From Bradyrhizobium sp. KBS0727 (GTDB lineage Bacteria > Pseudomonadota > Alphaproteobacteria > Rhizobiales > Xanthobacteraceae), in assembly GCF_005937885.2 (NCBI RefSeq), contig NZ_CP042176.1, positions 5,265,501 to 5,329,500 of the forward strand: 64,000 nt of DNA, in the 5' to 3' direction. Positions 53,279 to 62,178 of this stretch are shown piece by piece. The translations under genes and the position numbers were made by a program. Below the pieces are notes generated by a model that saw only the letters and a list, made by a program, of their open reading frames with translations, did not search any database and was not told where the DNA came from. Position 1 is the first letter of the stretch; every line of letters begins with the position of its first letter.

Positions 53279-54522
53279 TATTTGTCGAGCGAGCGGCCGA
53301 CGAAGTCCCGCTGGGTCGGTTCATCCGGCGAATAGTAGCCGGCGGCTTTCTTCGCAACGATCTCGACCTGGGCATCCGCCGGCACCAGATCGTCGGGGAT
53401 CGGTACGCGTTCGACGATGTCGATGCCCTGGCTGGTCAGCGCGTCGTACTTCATGTCGCTCATGGAGACGAAACGGTCGATCCGTTTCAGGCCAAGCCAG
53501 TGCACGACATCCGGCATCAACTGCTGGAATCTTGCATCCTGCACACCCGCGACGCATTCGGTGCGCTCGAAATACTGGGCCGCGGCGTCGCCGCCTTCCT
53601 GTCGCTTGCGCGCATTGTAGACCAGGAATTTGGTGACCTCGCCGAGCGCGCGGCCTTCCTTGCGGTTGTAGATGATGATGCCGAGGCCGCCGGTCTGCCC
53701 GGCCCGTACGCATTCCTCGATGCCGTGCAGCAGATACGGGCGGCAGGTGCAGATGTCGGAGCCGAACACGTCCGAGCCGTTGCATTCGTCATGCACGCGG
53801 CAGGTGATGCGGGTGCGATGGTCAGGAAGTTTGGTGACATCGCCGAACAGATAGGCGGTGGTGCCGCCGATCGGCGGCAGGAACACATGAAGGTCGGGCC
53901 GCGTCACCAGTTCGGGAAACATGCCGGCGGTCTGATCGAACAATTGCCGGCGCAGGTTGTTTTCGGTGGTGGCGAAGCGCGCGGCGATTCCCGGCAGGTA
54001 CCACACCGGGTCGATCGCGATCTTGACGACGCCGACGCTGCCGTTGGCGTGAACGACTTCGCCGTCATGCTTCAGCCGACCGGCGGCGAGCGCGGCCTGC
54101 AGTTCCGGCAGATCGAGGCGCGCGCGCGTGACGGCAATGCTCGGGCGGATATCGATGCCCTCGGCGATTTCCTTCGAAAACGCTTCCGCGGCGAGATGTC
54201 CCCACGGATCGAGCGAAACGATCCGGTCCGGTTCGGTCCATTGCGGGAACGGCCCGATCACCGCCGCCGGCTGGGTATTGGTCAGGTCGGGGCGCCTGAT
54301 CGGATCGAGCGCGCCCGACGACACCGCCAGCGCGCGATAGATCGAATAGGAGCCGCTATGGGTGCCGATCACGTTGCGGTCCTGCGGACGTGAAACCGTG
54401 CCGATCACCGGCCCGCGTTCGCGCGCCGTCGCAGCCCCCCAGTGGATCGGGAAATCAACCTTCGCACCCGGCGCCGGGTGGGAAGTAATGCGGATGTGGT
54501 CAGTCCGATTGGAGCGAGTCAT
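53275..54522 (-). CDS. GTP cyclohydrolase II-like protein, URC1 type
   Basis: A 415-residue protein: about 200 N-terminal residues of unknown fold, then a GTP cyclohydrolase II domain. Zinc ligands C247, C258 and C260 (CRVHDECNGS, ICTC) have the same spacing as C54, C65 and C67 of E. coli RibA. IIIYNRKEGRALG replaces the usual YLRQEGRGIG, and GIDIVERVPI ends the domain. RibA is about 196 residues, so the length and extension mark the URC1 class, thought to open the uracil ring of a uridine nucleotide. Start MTRSNRTDHI at 54522; longer readings are unconserved. Overlaps DUF1688 by 4 bases. Confidence 0.88.
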   Translation of the reverse strand: MTRSNRTDHIRITSHPAPGAKVDFPIHWGAATARERGPVIGTVSRPQDRNVIGTHSGSYSIYRALAVSSGALDPIRRPDLTNTQPAAVIGPFPQWTEPDRIVSLDPWGHLAAEAFSKEIAEGIDIRPSIAVTRARLDLPELQAALAAGRLKHDGEVVHANGSVGVVKIAIDPVWYLPGIAARFATTENNLRRQLFDQTAGMFPELVTRPDLHVFLPPIGGTTAYLFGDVTKLPDHRTRITCRVHDECNGSDVFGSDICTCRPYLLHGIEECVRAGQTGGLGIIIYNRKEGRALGEVTKFLVYNARKRQEGGDAAAQYFERTECVAGVQDARFQQLMPDVVHWLGLKRIDRFVSMSDMKYDALTSQGIDIVERVPIPDDLVPADAQVEIVAKKAAGYYSPDEPTQRDFVGRSLDKY

Positions 54523-54932
54523 CGTCACACACCAAGAGATGCCGACTGTATTAGATGCCGACTGTCCGCAGAGCGGACCGGCCGGCCACAACAATCGAAG
54601 GATTCTCCAGTATGGCCGAATTGCCGCCGAGCACAACGGGGGTTTCGGGCATGGCGCTGGTTGGCGACGCGGTACTGGTTCGCAGCCGTTTTCGCCTGAG
54701 AACAGAGAATTTTTTGCAAAATTCGCCAAATAACAGGCCTTTGGCCGGTTTGATGCCGGCCAGTTGTCGGAGATTCGGCTGCAATCTCCGACGGTTACGG
54801 GAGGGCTCAGGCACTTTCCCTGCTATTCTGCATCACAGGCATTTGAAGCGCGAAAAAGTGACCGCATGAATCTCCACTGCTTGTGACAACCACGCCAGTC
54901 GCGGCGAGACCATCTTCATTCGACTCGGTCAG
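54523..54932. other. Intergenic region between URC1 and FGE genes, 410 bp
   Basis: No convincing gene; the longest + strand frame (54555-54869) has no motif. It must hold the promoter of the URC operon at its left end. Two adjacent stem-loops, each with a 7-base loop, lie at 54743-54761 (GGCCGG/CCGGCC) and 54766-54792 (GTCGGAGATT/AATCTCCGAC). No T-run follows either on any strand. Confidence 0.5.
54743..54792. repeat. Tandem stem-loops
   Basis: Stem 1: GGCCGG at 54743-54748 and CCGGCC at 54756-54761. Stem 2: GTCGGAGATT at 54766-54775 and AATCTCCGAC at 54783-54792, a perfect 10-bp stem. Both loops are 7 bases. They may be structured RNA, a factor-dependent terminator for the FGE gene transcribed toward them (54933), or part of a dispersed repeat. 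Confidence 0.45.
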
Positions 54933-55919
54933 CTACGCGATGCTTCTTTTGATGCACCGGAAACCGACATGGCTGGCCGATGTGTCGATCGGCTCGGCGT
55001 GACGCGCGGCCGGACGATAGCGGCGGCAATAGTTGGGAGCGCAAAGATGCGATCCACCTTTCAGCACCTTGCGCGGAATCTTGCTGTTCGGATCACGAGC
55101 ATCGTAGCTTTGCTCTTCCCGCCCGCCGCGCGGATTTTCGGGAATGCAGCACGCCTTCGGCGCATCGGCCGTATGCTTCGGCGAATACCAATCGGCGGTC
55201 CATTCCCAGACATTGCCGATCATGTCATGGAGGCCGTAGCCGTTAGCCGGGAATGCGGTGACCGGCGAGGTCCGTTCGAAGCCGTCGGCGGCAAGGTTCT
55301 CGTGCGGGAAATTGCCTTGCCAGGTGTTCGCCATGTGTTTGCCGCCCGGCGTCAGCTCGTCTCCCCATGCGAATTCCGTGTCGTTCAATCCGCCGCGTGC
55401 CGCAAATTCCCATTCGGCTTCGGTCGGCAATTCCTTGCCGGCCCATTTGGCATAGGCTTCGACGTCCCGGTAGGCGACGTGGACGACGGGATGATCGTCA
55501 AGCCCGCTAATGTTGCTGCGCGGCCCATAGGGACGGCGCCAGTTGGCGCCGAATTTGAACGTCCACCATTCTCCCCAATAACGGAGGTCGACTGCTTGCT
55601 TGGGCGGCGTAAAGACCAGCGAACCAGCCTTGAGCATATGCGGGAGCGCGTTCGGATAATCTTCCGCCTTAGGCGTCAATTCGGCGAAAGTGACGTAGCC
55701 GGTTGCGTTCACGAATTTACGGAATTGGCGGTTGGTGACCGGCGTCCGGTCGATCCAGAACCCCTCGACGGTGACGCGATGGCTGGGCGCTTCCTCCGGA
55801 TAATGTCGGTCGGAACCCATGCGATAGGTACCGCCCGGCACGTACAGCATCCCCTCATCCGCGAGCGCTTCCGACGACGGCGCGCGATCGGATAATGATT
55901 TTGCTTCCGCAAAACTCAT
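54933..55919 (-). CDS. Formylglycine-generating enzyme (sulfatase-modifying factor)
   Basis: A 328-residue SUMF1-family protein: MLYVPGGTYRMGSDRHYPEEAP, HRVTVEGFWIDRTPVTNRQF, ELPTEAEWEFAARGG, and the active-site block GGSHLCAPNYCRRYRPAAR. Both catalytic cysteines (C-x4-C) and the downstream SASHVGFRC are present, so it should be a true FGE that turns the sulfatase cysteine into formylglycine, rather than one of the many cysteine-less relatives. The ATG at 55919 has GGAG seven bases upstream; no signal peptide, so it acts in the cytoplasm. Two sulfatases with the target motif follow upstream on the same strand. Confidence 0.92.
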   Translation of the reverse strand: MSFAEAKSLSDRAPSSEALADEGMLYVPGGTYRMGSDRHYPEEAPSHRVTVEGFWIDRTPVTNRQFRKFVNATGYVTFAELTPKAEDYPNALPHMLKAGSLVFTPPKQAVDLRYWGEWWTFKFGANWRRPYGPRSNISGLDDHPVVHVAYRDVEAYAKWAGKELPTEAEWEFAARGGLNDTEFAWGDELTPGGKHMANTWQGNFPHENLAADGFERTSPVTAFPANGYGLHDMIGNVWEWTADWYSPKHTADAPKACCIPENPRGGREEQSYDARDPNSKIPRKVLKGGSHLCAPNYCRRYRPAARHAEPIDTSASHVGFRCIKRSIA

Positions 55920-56073
55920 CTTGAACTCCAACAGCGTTGCGAGCGGCTTCAGGCCTTTCACGCGTGATACTGCCGAAGCGCTATTTCGTCCGCTATGCAG
56001 TTTCGGCAGCAAAGCCGTTGGGGGGGACCGACGCCCCAATGTCGATGATCGGAGGAGGACCGCGGTTCCTCCA

Positions 56074-57675
56074 CTAGTTACTGGACGGCGGCAGCCTCAG
56101 CTTTTCCAGCGCCTGTTCGACCGAGAACGAACCGGGCCTTTGGCGCGGCGGGAATTGCACGAAGCTCGCGAGATGCTGTCCCACGATCGCCTGCGCCGGG
56201 ACAACCACGAAGGCGTGCTCAATGAACCATCGTACGTAGTCGCCGGACTCGTGCTGCGCCCGCTCGAACGGATCGGAGCGCAGGTTGAACAACATCGGCA
56301 GTCGAAGTTGAATCATCGGCTGTTGCCAGACACTGAAACCCTCCGCCTTTTGCTCGAGGAACACAGCCTTCCACTGTTCATACCGCAGACCCGCAAGATT
56401 GCCGTCGTCGGTCCAGTAGAAGAATTCGCGGCGCTTGTCCGGCCCCTTGCGGCTAAGAAGGTCACGCTGGTCATAGCCGTCGAGGTGAACCTTGAAGGTC
56501 TGGCCTGCCGCGCTGTAGCCCTGCAACAGCTTTTCCTTCATATCGGGCTCGCCGGCCGCCGCGACCAGGGTCGTCGCCCAGTCCTCCGCCGAAAAGATGT
56601 CGTTGATCTCGGTATGCGCCGGTACCAGCCCGGGCCAGCGTACCATCGCCGGAACGCGATAGCCGCCCTCCCAGTTGGTGTTCTTCTCGCCCTTGAAGGG
56701 CGTGGTGCCGCCGTCGGGCCACGTGAACGTCTCGGCGCCGTTGTCGGTGGTGTAGATCACGATGGTGTTGTTGGCGATCCCGAGATCGTCGAGCTTTTTG
56801 AGCAGCTGTCCGACCTGACCGTCATGCTCCACCATGCCATCCGGATAGAGACCGAGACCGGTTTTCCCCTGGGATTCGGCCTTCAGGCGAGTCCAGATGT
56901 GCATGCGGCTCGGATTGAACCAGACAAAGAACGGCTTCTTGTCGCGGTTGGCGCGATCGATGAAATCCGTCGAGGCTTTGAGGAACTCCTCGTCAATCGT
57001 TTCCATGCGCTTCTTCGTGAGCGGCCCGGTGTCTTCGCACTTCTGCTTGCCCCAAGTGCCGAAACGAGGGTCGTCGCCGGGGGTGTCGGTCGGGACAGCG
57101 ACGCACTTCATTACACCGCGCGGGCCGAACTGCGCCCTGAACGAAGGATTTTTCGGATAGTCGGGGTTCTCCGGCTCATCCTCGGCATTCAGATGGTAGA
57201 GATTGCCGAAGAACTCATCGAAGCCGTGTAGGGTCGGCAGGAATTCGTTGCGGTCGCCGAGATGGTTCTTGCCGAACTGTCCCGTCACATATCCCTGCGG
57301 CTTCAGAAGCTCGGCGATCGTCGGGTCTTTCCCGGACAGTCCTTCCTTTGCTCCAGGCAGGCCAACTTTCAGAAGTCCTGTCCGCAACGGACTCTGTCCG
57401 GTGATGAAAGCAGAACGACCCGCGGTGCAGGACTGCTGTCCATAATAGTCGGTGAATATCGCACCTTCGTCGGCGATGCGATCGATGTTGGGCGTTCGAT
57501 ATCCCATCATCCCGCGGTTGTAAGCGCTGATGTTCCAGTAGCCGATGTCATCGGCCATGATGACGAGAATGTTTGGCTTCTGCGGCTGTTGGGCCAAGGC
57601 GGGCGCGCATGCTGTTGCCGCAACTGCAGACAAAGCGAATAGCGCCGGCCGGAGGTTGCTTGCAAAGCCCATCAC
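56074..57675 (-). CDS. Periplasmic arylsulfatase-type sulfatase 1
   Basis: A 533-residue sulfatase with a signal peptide (residues 1 to about 29, ending ALAQ). ILVIMADDIG holds the metal aspartates; the motif CTAGR with C83 is the site converted to formylglycine; GKNHLGD and TTDNGAETF complete the metal site. It hydrolyses a sulfate ester in the periplasm. It lies 154 bp upstream of the FGE gene and 154 bp downstream of sulfatase 2, all on the minus strand, and is a paralog of sulfatase 2. Substrate unknown. Confidence 0.93.
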   Translation of the reverse strand: MMGFASNLRPALFALSAVAATACAPALAQQPQKPNILVIMADDIGYWNISAYNRGMMGYRTPNIDRIADEGAIFTDYYGQQSCTAGRSAFITGQSPLRTGLLKVGLPGAKEGLSGKDPTIAELLKPQGYVTGQFGKNHLGDRNEFLPTLHGFDEFFGNLYHLNAEDEPENPDYPKNPSFRAQFGPRGVMKCVAVPTDTPGDDPRFGTWGKQKCEDTGPLTKKRMETIDEEFLKASTDFIDRANRDKKPFFVWFNPSRMHIWTRLKAESQGKTGLGLYPDGMVEHDGQVGQLLKKLDDLGIANNTIVIYTTDNGAETFTWPDGGTTPFKGEKNTNWEGGYRVPAMVRWPGLVPAHTEINDIFSAEDWATTLVAAAGEPDMKEKLLQGYSAAGQTFKVHLDGYDQRDLLSRKGPDKRREFFYWTDDGNLAGLRYEQWKAVFLEQKAEGFSVWQQPMIQLRLPMLFNLRSDPFERAQHESGDYVRWFIEHAFVVVPAQAIVGQHLASFVQFPPRQRPGSFSVEQALEKLRLPPSSN

Positions 57676-57829
57676 ACACTCCCGTGGTTCTTCAGTCTGC
57701 CGAAAGCTATTGCGAAGTCGTGGTATCTTCTGCTCGAAGGCACAAAGGTCAGAGATCGTCGGCTCCGGAAGACCTTCGACGGGCAGCGGACGCCCCGGGG
57801 GGCGCCCGCATCAACCGCAAGCATCCGGA

Positions 57830-59557
57830 CTACTGGCTCGGGTGCCCCTGACCCTTCTTGAGCTGTTCCATGACCTGATCGAGGTTGTAGCTCGCCGGAT
57901 CCTGAAGCGGGGGGAACTCCTTGTAGGTTTCCAGCTCCTTCAGCCACAGCACCTGGCCGATGGGCAGCAGGTTCCAGTCATAGATGTAAGCAGAGACCGG
58001 CCCGGCGAGCGCGCCGCTGAACCAGAAACTCGCCTTCTTCTCGTCGCCCCACGACGTCTCGAATGGATCGCGCTTGAGGTTTACCATGCCGGCCGCGAAC
58101 TGGGTCTGGACTCCCGGGGAGAGGAAGCCCGTCGCGGTTTCGGGCGCGATCGCGAAATACATCTTCCAATTCTTGTAGCGCACCGCCGACGGGTGTGCGC
58201 TGGAATAGTAGAAGAAGGTGTCGCGCGCCGACTTCTCCGAACGTCCCGAGAGATATTCGGTCTGGTCGACGCCATCGAGCCTGGTCTTGACTATGCCCGG
58301 ATAGGAACCGGCCATGATCCGCTTGTTCAGCGCATCGCCCTTATCGCCGCCGGCGATGTCGACAAGCGTGGGCAGCCAGTCGAGCGACGCGAAGATGTCG
58401 TTCTTGACGGTGCCGGGCTTGATGACGCCCGGCCAGCGCATGACCGCCGGAGCGCGCATGCCGCCTTCCCAGGTGTTCATCTTCGAGCCCTTGAACGGGG
58501 TGGTGCCGCCGTCCGGGTAGGTGAACGTCTCGGCGCCGTTGTCGGTGGTGAACACGATGATCGTGTTGTCGAGTTGGCCCATGTCCTGGAGCTTCTTCAT
58601 CACGTAGCCGATATTGTCGTCCATCTGCTTCATGCCGGCTTCGTTGACGCCCCAGTCCTTGCCGCCCGGCTCGCCGACCATGGCCATGTACTTGTCATTC
58701 AGCACGGTCGTCACATGCATACGCGCCGGGTTGTACCAGACGAAGAACGGCTTGTTGGTCTTCTTCGGGTCGTTGCGGTCGAGGAAGTCGATGACCTTGG
58801 TCGAGATTTCCTCGTCGACACCCTTCGATCGTTCGAGCGTCAGCGGACCCTCGTCCTTGCATGTCATGTTCTTGGCGGTGCCGTCGGACTTGCACGCCAG
58901 CACGGGCCGCGGAGGCGTCAGGCAAACCGACGTTCTCGGATCGACCGCGCCCGGCACTTCCGCAACACCGGGGATCGGCGTGTTCTTGCACGGCGGCGCG
59001 ACCGTCTGCTGGGTCGGAGTCTTGTTGATGTCCGGGAAGCTCACCCCCTGCATGGCATCGAGATGATACAGGTAGCCCCAGAATTCCTGGAAGCCGTGCG
59101 CGGTCGGCAGCGCGTCGGTGTGATCGCCGAGATGGTTCTTGCCGAACTCGCCGGTGTTGTAGCCGAGATCGAGCAGGAATTTGGCGAGCGTCGGGGTGCC
59201 GGGCCGCAGATAGGACGGACTGCCGGGCAATTGTGGAGGGATCATGCCGGTGCGCAGCGGATTCATGCCGGTGAAGAAGGCATTTCGCCCGGCCGTGCAA
59301 CTTTGCTCGGCATAGTACGTCATAAAGATCGCACCTTCGTTGCCGATGCGATCGATATTAGGCGTTTCGCCGACCATCAGGCCGCGATGGTAGATGCTTG
59401 GCTGCATCCAGCCGATGTCGTCGCCCATGATGAAGACAATGTTGGGCTTGGCAGCCGGCGCCTGTGCGAATGCCGGCAGGTTGATTGCGGGCAGACTTGC
59501 CGTCGCTAGAGCGACACTCGAAACCAGTAGGGCTCCTATCCGTTTACTGATCTTCAT
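57830..59557 (-). CDS. Periplasmic arylsulfatase-type sulfatase 2
   Basis: A 575-residue sulfatase, start MKISKRIG at 59557 with GGAGGATCTGGAG upstream. Signal peptide to about residue 32 (AFAQ). IVFIMGDDIGW, CTAGR with C87 (formylglycine site), KNHLGDHTDALPTAHGF and FTTDNGAETFTYPDGG are all present. It is about 40 residues longer than sulfatase 1, chiefly by a cysteine-containing insert (CKNTPIPG to CKSDGTAKNMTCKDEG). First gene of the sulfatase-FGE block; the AraC gene upstream (59744) is in the same direction. Confidence 0.93.
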   Translation of the reverse strand: MKISKRIGALLVSSVALATASLPAINLPAFAQAPAAKPNIVFIMGDDIGWMQPSIYHRGLMVGETPNIDRIGNEGAIFMTYYAEQSCTAGRNAFFTGMNPLRTGMIPPQLPGSPSYLRPGTPTLAKFLLDLGYNTGEFGKNHLGDHTDALPTAHGFQEFWGYLYHLDAMQGVSFPDINKTPTQQTVAPPCKNTPIPGVAEVPGAVDPRTSVCLTPPRPVLACKSDGTAKNMTCKDEGPLTLERSKGVDEEISTKVIDFLDRNDPKKTNKPFFVWYNPARMHVTTVLNDKYMAMVGEPGGKDWGVNEAGMKQMDDNIGYVMKKLQDMGQLDNTIIVFTTDNGAETFTYPDGGTTPFKGSKMNTWEGGMRAPAVMRWPGVIKPGTVKNDIFASLDWLPTLVDIAGGDKGDALNKRIMAGSYPGIVKTRLDGVDQTEYLSGRSEKSARDTFFYYSSAHPSAVRYKNWKMYFAIAPETATGFLSPGVQTQFAAGMVNLKRDPFETSWGDEKKASFWFSGALAGPVSAYIYDWNLLPIGQVLWLKELETYKEFPPLQDPASYNLDQVMEQLKKGQGHPSQ

Positions 59558-59743
59558 GACTCCAGATCCTCCGTTTCGAACGTGATTGGTCATTGAGTCG
59601 CATTTTCCGGATGACAGCGCAGAGAGCAGGCCACACGTGGTCTTCGCCTCTGGCTATCGCCGGGGTCGTCGCATCCTGTCGATCTGTCGATTTTCGGCGG
59701 GTTGCTCTGCGTACGCTATGCGGCTTCGGCAGAAATGATCAGA

Positions 59744-60700
59744 TCAGGACGTTTTGATCAGCGGGCTTCTCAGCGTGGACGACGGCATTTCACCGAAGAC
59801 GGTGCGGTAGGCCACGGCGAAACGCCCAAGCTCCAGGAAATGATGGTTTCGAGCTATCTCCGCGACACTTGCCGTTTCCGGATCGGCACGCCATAACGCC
59901 GAGCGGACCAGGTTCAATCGTTGCAGCAATTGGTACCGGGTTGGACTCATATCCAGGAATTCATTGCAGCACGCTCGCAGCGTTCGCTCGGGCACGCCGA
60001 TCGCTGAGCAAAGCGCAGGCAAGCTCGGTCGCGGATCGGCATGTGCGGCCAAGGCATCCTCGAACTGGAGCATGATATCGGTATGATGCCGCCGCTTTTT
60101 CAGATTGCCGACGGCATCGCCGACCGTCAGGCAATTCACAAGAGCATGAATTAGTTCTTGCTCGAGAGCTCGCGCGACTTCCGGATTCGCAATCAGCTCA
60201 TGTTTCGTTTCGGCGAGACGACAGACCCTTGAATAGAGCCCCAGCAGATGTCTGGCGGCGCTCCGCGGCGGCCGCAGCACCCAGCCCTCCGGTGGCGACA
60301 CGATGTTGTATCCGATCAGGGCCTTACTGGACGCGGCGAGTTGCTCGGGCGGCAGCGATATGAGGCCCCATTGGCCTTCTCCATCGATCCGCTGATGCAT
60401 TCGCTCGCCGCGGCTGTGCAGCACGACATCGCCGAGCTGCAAGTCAATTCCGCCGTACGTTAAGGGGGCGCCCGGATTTGTCGGAAACGAAACAAACGAT
60501 TGTGTAGGCGACAACGAGAAAAAGCCAATGCGCGGCAGATTTTCGCGGCCATGGAGGACGTGGAGATGACCTAAATTCAACCACGTCAGGCGGGCGTTGA
60601 AGTTTCCACCGCCCGTGACGACGAGATTGACAGTCGCGGATCCAATGGCCGCGCGGTAGTCGTCCGGGTTGGCAAACGTGGCCGTGCCCTTCTCCGCCAT
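59744..60700 (-). CDS. AraC-family transcriptional regulator, paralog 1
   Basis: About 318 residues from MAEKGTATF at 60700 (a longer frame to 60817 adds a basic, unconserved stretch). N-terminal AraC-binding-like domain, then the double helix-turn-helix: LPALCSAIGVPERTLRACCNEFLDMSPTRYQLL and the AraC signature AEIARNHHFLELGRFAVAYRTVFGEMPS. It lies 186 bp upstream of sulfatase 2 and divergent from the outer-membrane protein gene, so it likely governs one or both. Its paralog is at 62179-63180. Confidence 0.87.
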   Translation of the reverse strand: MAEKGTATFANPDDYRAAIGSATVNLVVTGGGNFNARLTWLNLGHLHVLHGRENLPRIGFFSLSPTQSFVSFPTNPGAPLTYGGIDLQLGDVVLHSRGERMHQRIDGEGQWGLISLPPEQLAASSKALIGYNIVSPPEGWVLRPPRSAARHLLGLYSRVCRLAETKHELIANPEVARALEQELIHALVNCLTVGDAVGNLKKRRHHTDIMLQFEDALAAHADPRPSLPALCSAIGVPERTLRACCNEFLDMSPTRYQLLQRLNLVRSALWRADPETASVAEIARNHHFLELGRFAVAYRTVFGEMPSSTLRSPLIKTS

Positions 60701-61058
60701 CCGCCCGATCTCATTCGAGGTGTGACGCCATCGCGAACGGCGATCGCTAAAACGCGCAGGATGGCGGATCAGCTTCGGTCCAGCTATGCGACTTCGGAAG
60801 CTGGCCTTCAATTTCAACTAATACGTCTCTCTTAGGCCCGGACCATCTTCGATAGGGGTAAGAATAGCCGTAGGCCGGGCCGTCTGAAGTCAAACCGGCC
60901 GGCGTCAGAGGTTCACCCTCCGCGAAGCAACGCCGGCGATGTTGCATCAAAGCATCAGAGGAAACAGATTCGGACCGTTTTGCCGTTTCTGCATACTGTC
61001 CCTGGAAATATCGGTACTAGACTAAAGCGATAGGAGTCGATCTCGGGGGAGCCAGCAG

Positions 61059-62129
61059 GTGCAGCACGATTTTTCGGATTTGAAACACAATCTTCGATGT
61101 CTGGGACTCGGCGCTTGCACACTTGGCGCACTACTTACGCTTTCTCCCGAGATTTCCCGCGCCGACGAAAGTGGCGTTTCGTTCTGGCTTCCCGGGCAAG
61201 TTGACAGTCTTCCGGCGGTTCCGGGGGCGCCGGGCTGGTCGATGGGGGCGGTTTATTATCATACCAGTGTATCGGCATTCGGCGCCGTAGCCGCGGCAAG
61301 AGAGATCCAGATCGGCAGGTTCTCGCCGAACGTTAATGTCAGCTTCAACGCGAGTTTGAACGCGCAAGCCGATCTCCTTTTCTTGAATCCGACCTATACG
61401 TTCGCGACGCCGGTGCTTGGCGGGCAACTCGCGATGGGTGTTACCGGCATATTCGGCCGATCGGCAGCGACCATCGACGGGACGCTGACCACAGGGATCG
61501 GAGCATTTGCGGCAAGCCGTATGGGAAGCATCGGAGACTCCATCACGTCGGTCGGCGATTTGTATCCAATGATAACACTGAAGTGGAACTCAGGCGTTCA
61601 TAACTTCATGACCTACGCGACCGGGGATATTCCCGTCGGCGCCTACGACCCGAGCCGTCTCGCCAACATCGGCATCGGTCACGGTGCTATCGACGGTGGC
61701 GGCGGCTATACTTACTTGAATCCGGTGACTGGGCACACGTTCTCCGGTGTTGCGGGATTCACCTACAATTTCAAGAATCCCGATACGCAGGTTCAGAGCG
61801 GCATCGATTTCCACTTCGACTGGAGCGCAGCGCAATTTCTTTCGAAACAGGTTTTTGTCGGCCTCGTCGGATATGCCTATCAGCAAGTCTCGGACGATAC
61901 GGGCCAAAGCCCGATTCTTGGTGGTTTCAGATCGCGTGTTCTCGGAGTGGGTCCACAGATCGGCTATATCTTCCCCGTCGGCGACATGCAGGGATATCTG
62001 AACTTCAAGGCATATGGGGAATTCGACCAGGCTAACCGTCCGGCGGGCTGGAACACATGGCTGACGTTTGCGATATCGCCGACGGCACCCACCGAAGCGA
62101 GGCCGACGCGCCACCTGATTACGAAGTAG
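61059..62129 (+). CDS. Outer-membrane MetA-pathway-of-phenol-degradation family protein
   Basis: A 356-residue predicted beta-barrel, with a signal peptide (residues 1 to about 35) and alternating hydrophobic strands (LNPTYTFATPVLGGQLAMGV, SGVAGFTYNFKNPDTQVQSG, GPQIGYIFPVGDMQGYLNFK) of the COG4313/Phenol_MetA_deg family, which are thought to pass aromatic or hydrophobic compounds through the outer membrane. Starts at a GTG at 61059 preceded by GGGGGAGC. It sits between two paralogous AraC genes. Confidence 0.82.
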   Translation: MQHDFSDLKHNLRCLGLGACTLGALLTLSPEISRADESGVSFWLPGQVDSLPAVPGAPGWSMGAVYYHTSVSAFGAVAAAREIQIGRFSPNVNVSFNASLNAQADLLFLNPTYTFATPVLGGQLAMGVTGIFGRSAATIDGTLTTGIGAFAASRMGSIGDSITSVGDLYPMITLKWNSGVHNFMTYATGDIPVGAYDPSRLANIGIGHGAIDGGGGYTYLNPVTGHTFSGVAGFTYNFKNPDTQVQSGIDFHFDWSAAQFLSKQVFVGLVGYAYQQVSDDTGQSPILGGFRSRVLGVGPQIGYIFPVGDMQGYLNFKAYGEFDQANRPAGWNTWLTFAISPTAPTEARPTRHLITK

Positions 62130-62178
62130 ACCGGTAACGATGGGCTGGCTCGCCGGTACCGAGCCGCCTTCGAAACGC

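Noticed and set aside
54555-54869. 104-codon plus-strand frame between the URC and FGE genes
   Set aside because: No motif, no ribosome binding site, and it spans two hairpins.
57791-57804. GC-rich inverted repeat CGCCCC-GG-GGGGCG between the sulfatases
   Set aside because: The 2-base loop is too short for a hairpin and no T-run follows, so not called a terminator.
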